Of a DNA stretch of 64,000 nucleotides, positions 61,558-64,000 are shown piece by piece (the stretch's first letter is position 1; every line of letters starts with the position of its first letter). The notes beneath the pieces were generated by a model that did not search any database, was not told the DNA's origin, and worked only from the letters and a program-made list of their open reading frames with translations. The position numbers and the translations under genes are program-made. Where the stretch lies: NCBI RefSeq assembly GCF_900108855.1, contig NZ_FNXY01000001.1, forward strand, positions 620,001-684,000, written 5' to 3'. Source of the DNA: Dyadobacter koreensis. GTDB taxonomy: Bacteria > Bacteroidota > Bacteroidia > Cytophagales > Spirosomataceae.

Positions 61558-62997
61558 ATGAAATTATTAAGAAAAATTCATGTAACACTCGCTGGTACAC
61601 TGCTGCTTTTTATGAGCGCATGCCGCGAGAACGATATCAATATACTAGCTGACCTGCCCGTTAACAAAACATCTGTTAACAGCTGGATCTATGAGCTGAT
61701 GCGGGACGGTTATTTCTGGTATGATCAGCTGCCTTCCAAAAACGGAACGGACAGTTCGCTCGCTCCCGAAGAATACTTTGAAAAACTTGTCTACAACCGC
61801 CAGACCCATGACCGCTTTTCGATGATAACAAACGATTACGATGTAATGCAACAGCAGTTCAATGGCATCACAAGAGCCTTCGGCCTTCATTATATGCTGG
61901 CATACACGGATCCGAGTAAAACGAAAATCGCAGCCTTCTTAAGTCACGTGAGCAATGGAAGTCCTGCAGAAACAGCAGGTTTGAGGCGCGGTGACATTAT
62001 CACGAAAATTAATGAAACCGAACTTACAGAAAATAATTATAATGCACTTTTTGGCAGCGGCGAAACGATCCGGCTGAGTTTGGGTAACTATGATGGAGCG
62101 ACTGTTACGGCAGATAATTCTCGCAGCGTCAGCCTGACCAAAGCACAGATCAGCGCAAGCCCTGTTGCTTTTTCAAGCGTTATTTCAAAGCAAAATAAGA
62201 AGGTGGGCTATGTGGTATATACCCAGTTTGTGCCGGGAACAGATAAAGACAAGACCCTGTATGACGACGAATTGAGAAGTATTTTTGCCGGATTCAAAAA
62301 TGCAGGAATCACTGAACTTGTTCTGGATCTGCGGCTTAATGGTGGCGGCTATATCAGCTCAGCAATTACTTTATCTTCTTTAATTGTCAGTAATTATTCC
62401 CCTTCCAAAGTCTTTTACAGGGAGCAGTGGAATGATAAATACATAAAATATTGGGAGCAGAAAAACGGACCCGAAGCGTTGACATACAAATTTACAGCCG
62501 AGCAGAACAATGTGGGTAACCGCCTGAACCGTGTATTTGTACTCACTTCACAGGGCACCGCATCAGCCAGCGAACTGATCATTAATGGCTTGAAGCCGTA
62601 CATGCAAGTAGTCACCATCGGCGATCATACTGCCGGGAAAAATCTATTTGGCTCGCTGATTCCTGATGAGAAAAAACGCTGGAAATATGGATTATATCTT
62701 ATGCTGGGGCAAACGGTAAATGCACGGGGAGAATCCGATTATGGTACAGTACACGGCATCCTGCCGACGCAATTTGTCGATGACTCCAAAGTTCCGTTCC
62801 GTCCTTTTGGTGACGAAAACGAGACGCTTTTACAAGCAGCGCTCAGCGAAATGGGGCTGACAACGGGGAATTCGGCGCGGCTTGGCAGCAAAATTTCAGT
62901 ACAAAAGATTCTGCCTGCTGCCATCCGTGATACGCCGGCCGCCTGGGATCAAAAGATGATCCGGGATCAACATGTTTTTCCTGCGCTAATCGATTAA
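61558..62997 (+). CDS. S41 family C-terminal-processing-type protease, lipoprotein
   Basis: 479 residues. Lipoprotein signal with lipobox MSAC ('LLFMSACRENDI'). A helical N-terminal region ('SWIYELMRDGYFWYDQLPSK') as in Bacteroidota S41 peptidases; PDZ domain at about 110-185 with 'GSPAETAGLRRGDIITKINE'; S41 protease with 'LVLDLRLNGGGYISSAITLS', nucleophilic Ser in 'TSQGTASASELI' and Lys in 'GDHTAGKNLFGS'. It cleaves proteins in the periplasm or at the outer membrane. Positioned 35 bases after the proton-channel gene, so it may be part of the same operon. Confidence 0.88.
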   Translation: MKLLRKIHVTLAGTLLLFMSACRENDINILADLPVNKTSVNSWIYELMRDGYFWYDQLPSKNGTDSSLAPEEYFEKLVYNRQTHDRFSMITNDYDVMQQQFNGITRAFGLHYMLAYTDPSKTKIAAFLSHVSNGSPAETAGLRRGDIITKINETELTENNYNALFGSGETIRLSLGNYDGATVTADNSRSVSLTKAQISASPVAFSSVISKQNKKVGYVVYTQFVPGTDKDKTLYDDELRSIFAGFKNAGITELVLDLRLNGGGYISSAITLSSLIVSNYSPSKVFYREQWNDKYIKYWEQKNGPEALTYKFTAEQNNVGNRLNRVFVLTSQGTASASELIINGLKPYMQVVTIGDHTAGKNLFGSLIPDEKKRWKYGLYLMLGQTVNARGESDYGTVHGILPTQFVDDSKVPFRPFGDENETLLQAALSEMGLTTGNSARLGSKISVQKILPAAIRDTPAAWDQKMIRDQHVFPALID

Positions 62998-63034
62998 ATC
63001 ATGAGTAGTAATTTTTAGAAAATTCTTTAAAATC

Positions 63035-64000
63035 TTGAAAATCGCATACAAACTAACGGGTTTATTGCTTCTAGTTTTGGCACTGACCGCGCCAGGCTTT
63101 TCGCAAAGCCCGGTTGATGGCAGCACGTATGCCGACAGTCTTCGCAAAGCTCTGGCAAAACAAAGCTCAGATAGCCTGAAAGCGAACATACTTTTTTTAC
63201 TTTCGGATCATTACAGCGAAAAAGATCAGGCGCTGGGACTTAATTATCTGGGTCAGGCGGAGAAGTATAGTAAAAAAAGTCCTTACCAAACAGCGTTGTT
63301 CCACTTTTACCTTGCCGGGATTTATTTTGATACTGACATTTCGAAAAGTGAAAATGAGTATTTGCTGGCGGAAAAATTGCTTCGGAAATTCCCTGGAAGA
63401 GAGGCTCTGATATACAGGTCACGTGCATGGCATAATTACGGAGCATTACAGCAAAGGCAGGATGATGAAAAAAAATATGCGCAGATACTGATTGAACATT
63501 GCATACCTCTGGCGCTAAAAGCCGGCGACAGTGCGCGCGTCGCTCGCAATTACCAAAATCTGGGACTGATATTTTCCAATCAGCTGGATTATTTAAAAGC
63601 AGAAAAATATTTTAAGTCATCCATTTCGATTCTGGAAAATCTGGGTGTAAAATCACTCGAACTGGCTGATTCATATATATTTGCTGCCAAAAATTATATT
63701 TACCTGAAAGATTATCCGCCGGTTAAACCAATGCTGGATAGCGCCAAAGTACAACTTGCAGACGATCCGGATTCGAATTATCTTCCGGACTACTATATGG
63801 TAGAAGGAATGTACTACACCCGGCTTCGGCACTTTAATAAAGCGCACGAAAGCTTTGATAAAGGTCTTCAAATGGCACTTAAAGTGAATCGCCCATATGA
63901 GCATCAAAGCATTATGTTGCAAAAGTATTTTGCTTATAAAGAAATGGGTAATTATTCAAAAGCTTTGCCGATCATCAAAAGGCTGGCTCAGGAAAAAGAG
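63035..64000 (+). CDS. TPR-repeat protein, 3' truncated; possible sensor kinase N-terminus
   Basis: At least 322 residues in a frame open to the window end. The only reasonable start is a TTG at 63035, giving the signal-like 'LKIAYKLTGLLLLVLALTAP' followed by 'GFSQSPVDGSTYADSLRKAL'. The rest is a series of TPR-like helical pairs, for example 'ARNYQNLGLIFSNQLDYLKA' and 'GMYYTRLRHFNKAHESFDKG'. In this phylum such exported TPR arrays commonly precede a membrane helix and a histidine kinase or LuxR output domain; the end is not in this window. A 17-base minimum ORF from the ATG at 62999-63003 area ends quickly, so a frameshift is an alternative to the TTG start. Confidence 0.7.
   Translation, partial: MKIAYKLTGLLLLVLALTAPGFSQSPVDGSTYADSLRKALAKQSSDSLKANILFLLSDHYSEKDQALGLNYLGQAEKYSKKSPYQTALFHFYLAGIYFDTDISKSENEYLLAEKLLRKFPGREALIYRSRAWHNYGALQQRQDDEKKYAQILIEHCIPLALKAGDSARVARNYQNLGLIFSNQLDYLKAEKYFKSSISILENLGVKSLELADSYIFAAKNYIYLKDYPPVKPMLDSAKVQLADDPDSNYLPDYYMVEGMYYTRLRHFNKAHESFDKGLQMALKVNRPYEHQSIMLQKYFAYKEMGNYSKALPIIKRLAQEKE

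Overview
The window looks like a chromosomal segment of a Bacteroidota bacterium, probably Cytophagales close to Dyadobacter/Spirosomaceae. The evidence is a SusC/SusD pair under an ECF sigma factor and FecR anti-sigma factor, a type IX secretion sorting domain, DUF4374 and PepSY iron-type operons, an FtsX/MacB permease of the 800-residue class, and several sequences that fit the Bacteroidota promoter (TTTG-N19-TAnnTTTG). Genus placement is inference from family content only. I saw no tRNA, rRNA, insertion sequence, prophage or CRISPR array.

Layout. 0-2.3 kb: the end of an ABC-type permease gene. 3.9-10.1 kb (minus): TonB receptor, DUF4374 lipoprotein, ankyrin protein and DUF2271 protein. A related module lies at 43.0-47.3 kb (plus): ankyrin protein, DUF2271 protein and a PepSY/flavodoxin reductase. 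The same palindrome (TATTTAGACTAAATA) precedes both, so they are probably one metal-responsive uptake and reduction system in two pieces. 10.8-12.7 kb: a PQQ-type sugar dehydrogenase and a small ABM-domain gene between inverted repeats. 12.9-20.3 kb (minus): a periplasmic PaoABC-type aldehyde oxidoreductase operon with a cupin, a cyclophilin-like lipoprotein and an acetyltransferase, headed by another cupin and an AraC regulator. 20.7-22.3 kb: a GNAT-nitrilase fusion.

23.0-36.2 kb (minus) is a peptide-utilisation-type island: sigma factor, FecR, SusC with an STN domain, SusD, a lipoprotein and two tandem M14 metallopeptidases. 36.7-42.5 kb holds single genes: HDAC-like deacetylase, ABM membrane protein, MsrA, a MurG-like glycosyltransferase, a DoxX-like protein and a CheY-like regulator. 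47.4-54.7 kb holds a solitary half-HsdS protein, a LytS/LytT-type two-component pair, an MgtC protein, a SYLF protein, an orphan 141-residue protein, a NarL-type regulator and a T9SS-secreted protein. 55.5-58.7 kb holds an FAD/NAD(P) protein, a MOSC protein and a small exported protein.

58.8-64.0 kb (plus) is the least familiar region: a beta-barrel protein, a double zinc-ribbon protein, an ExbD/MotB-like single-span protein with a large periplasmic domain, an ExbB/MotA-like four-span protein, an S41 protease lipoprotein and a TPR protein that runs off the end. This looks like an ion-driven envelope motor with an unassigned job and is the best candidate for an undescribed system. All assignments come from reading motifs; no database search was possible.
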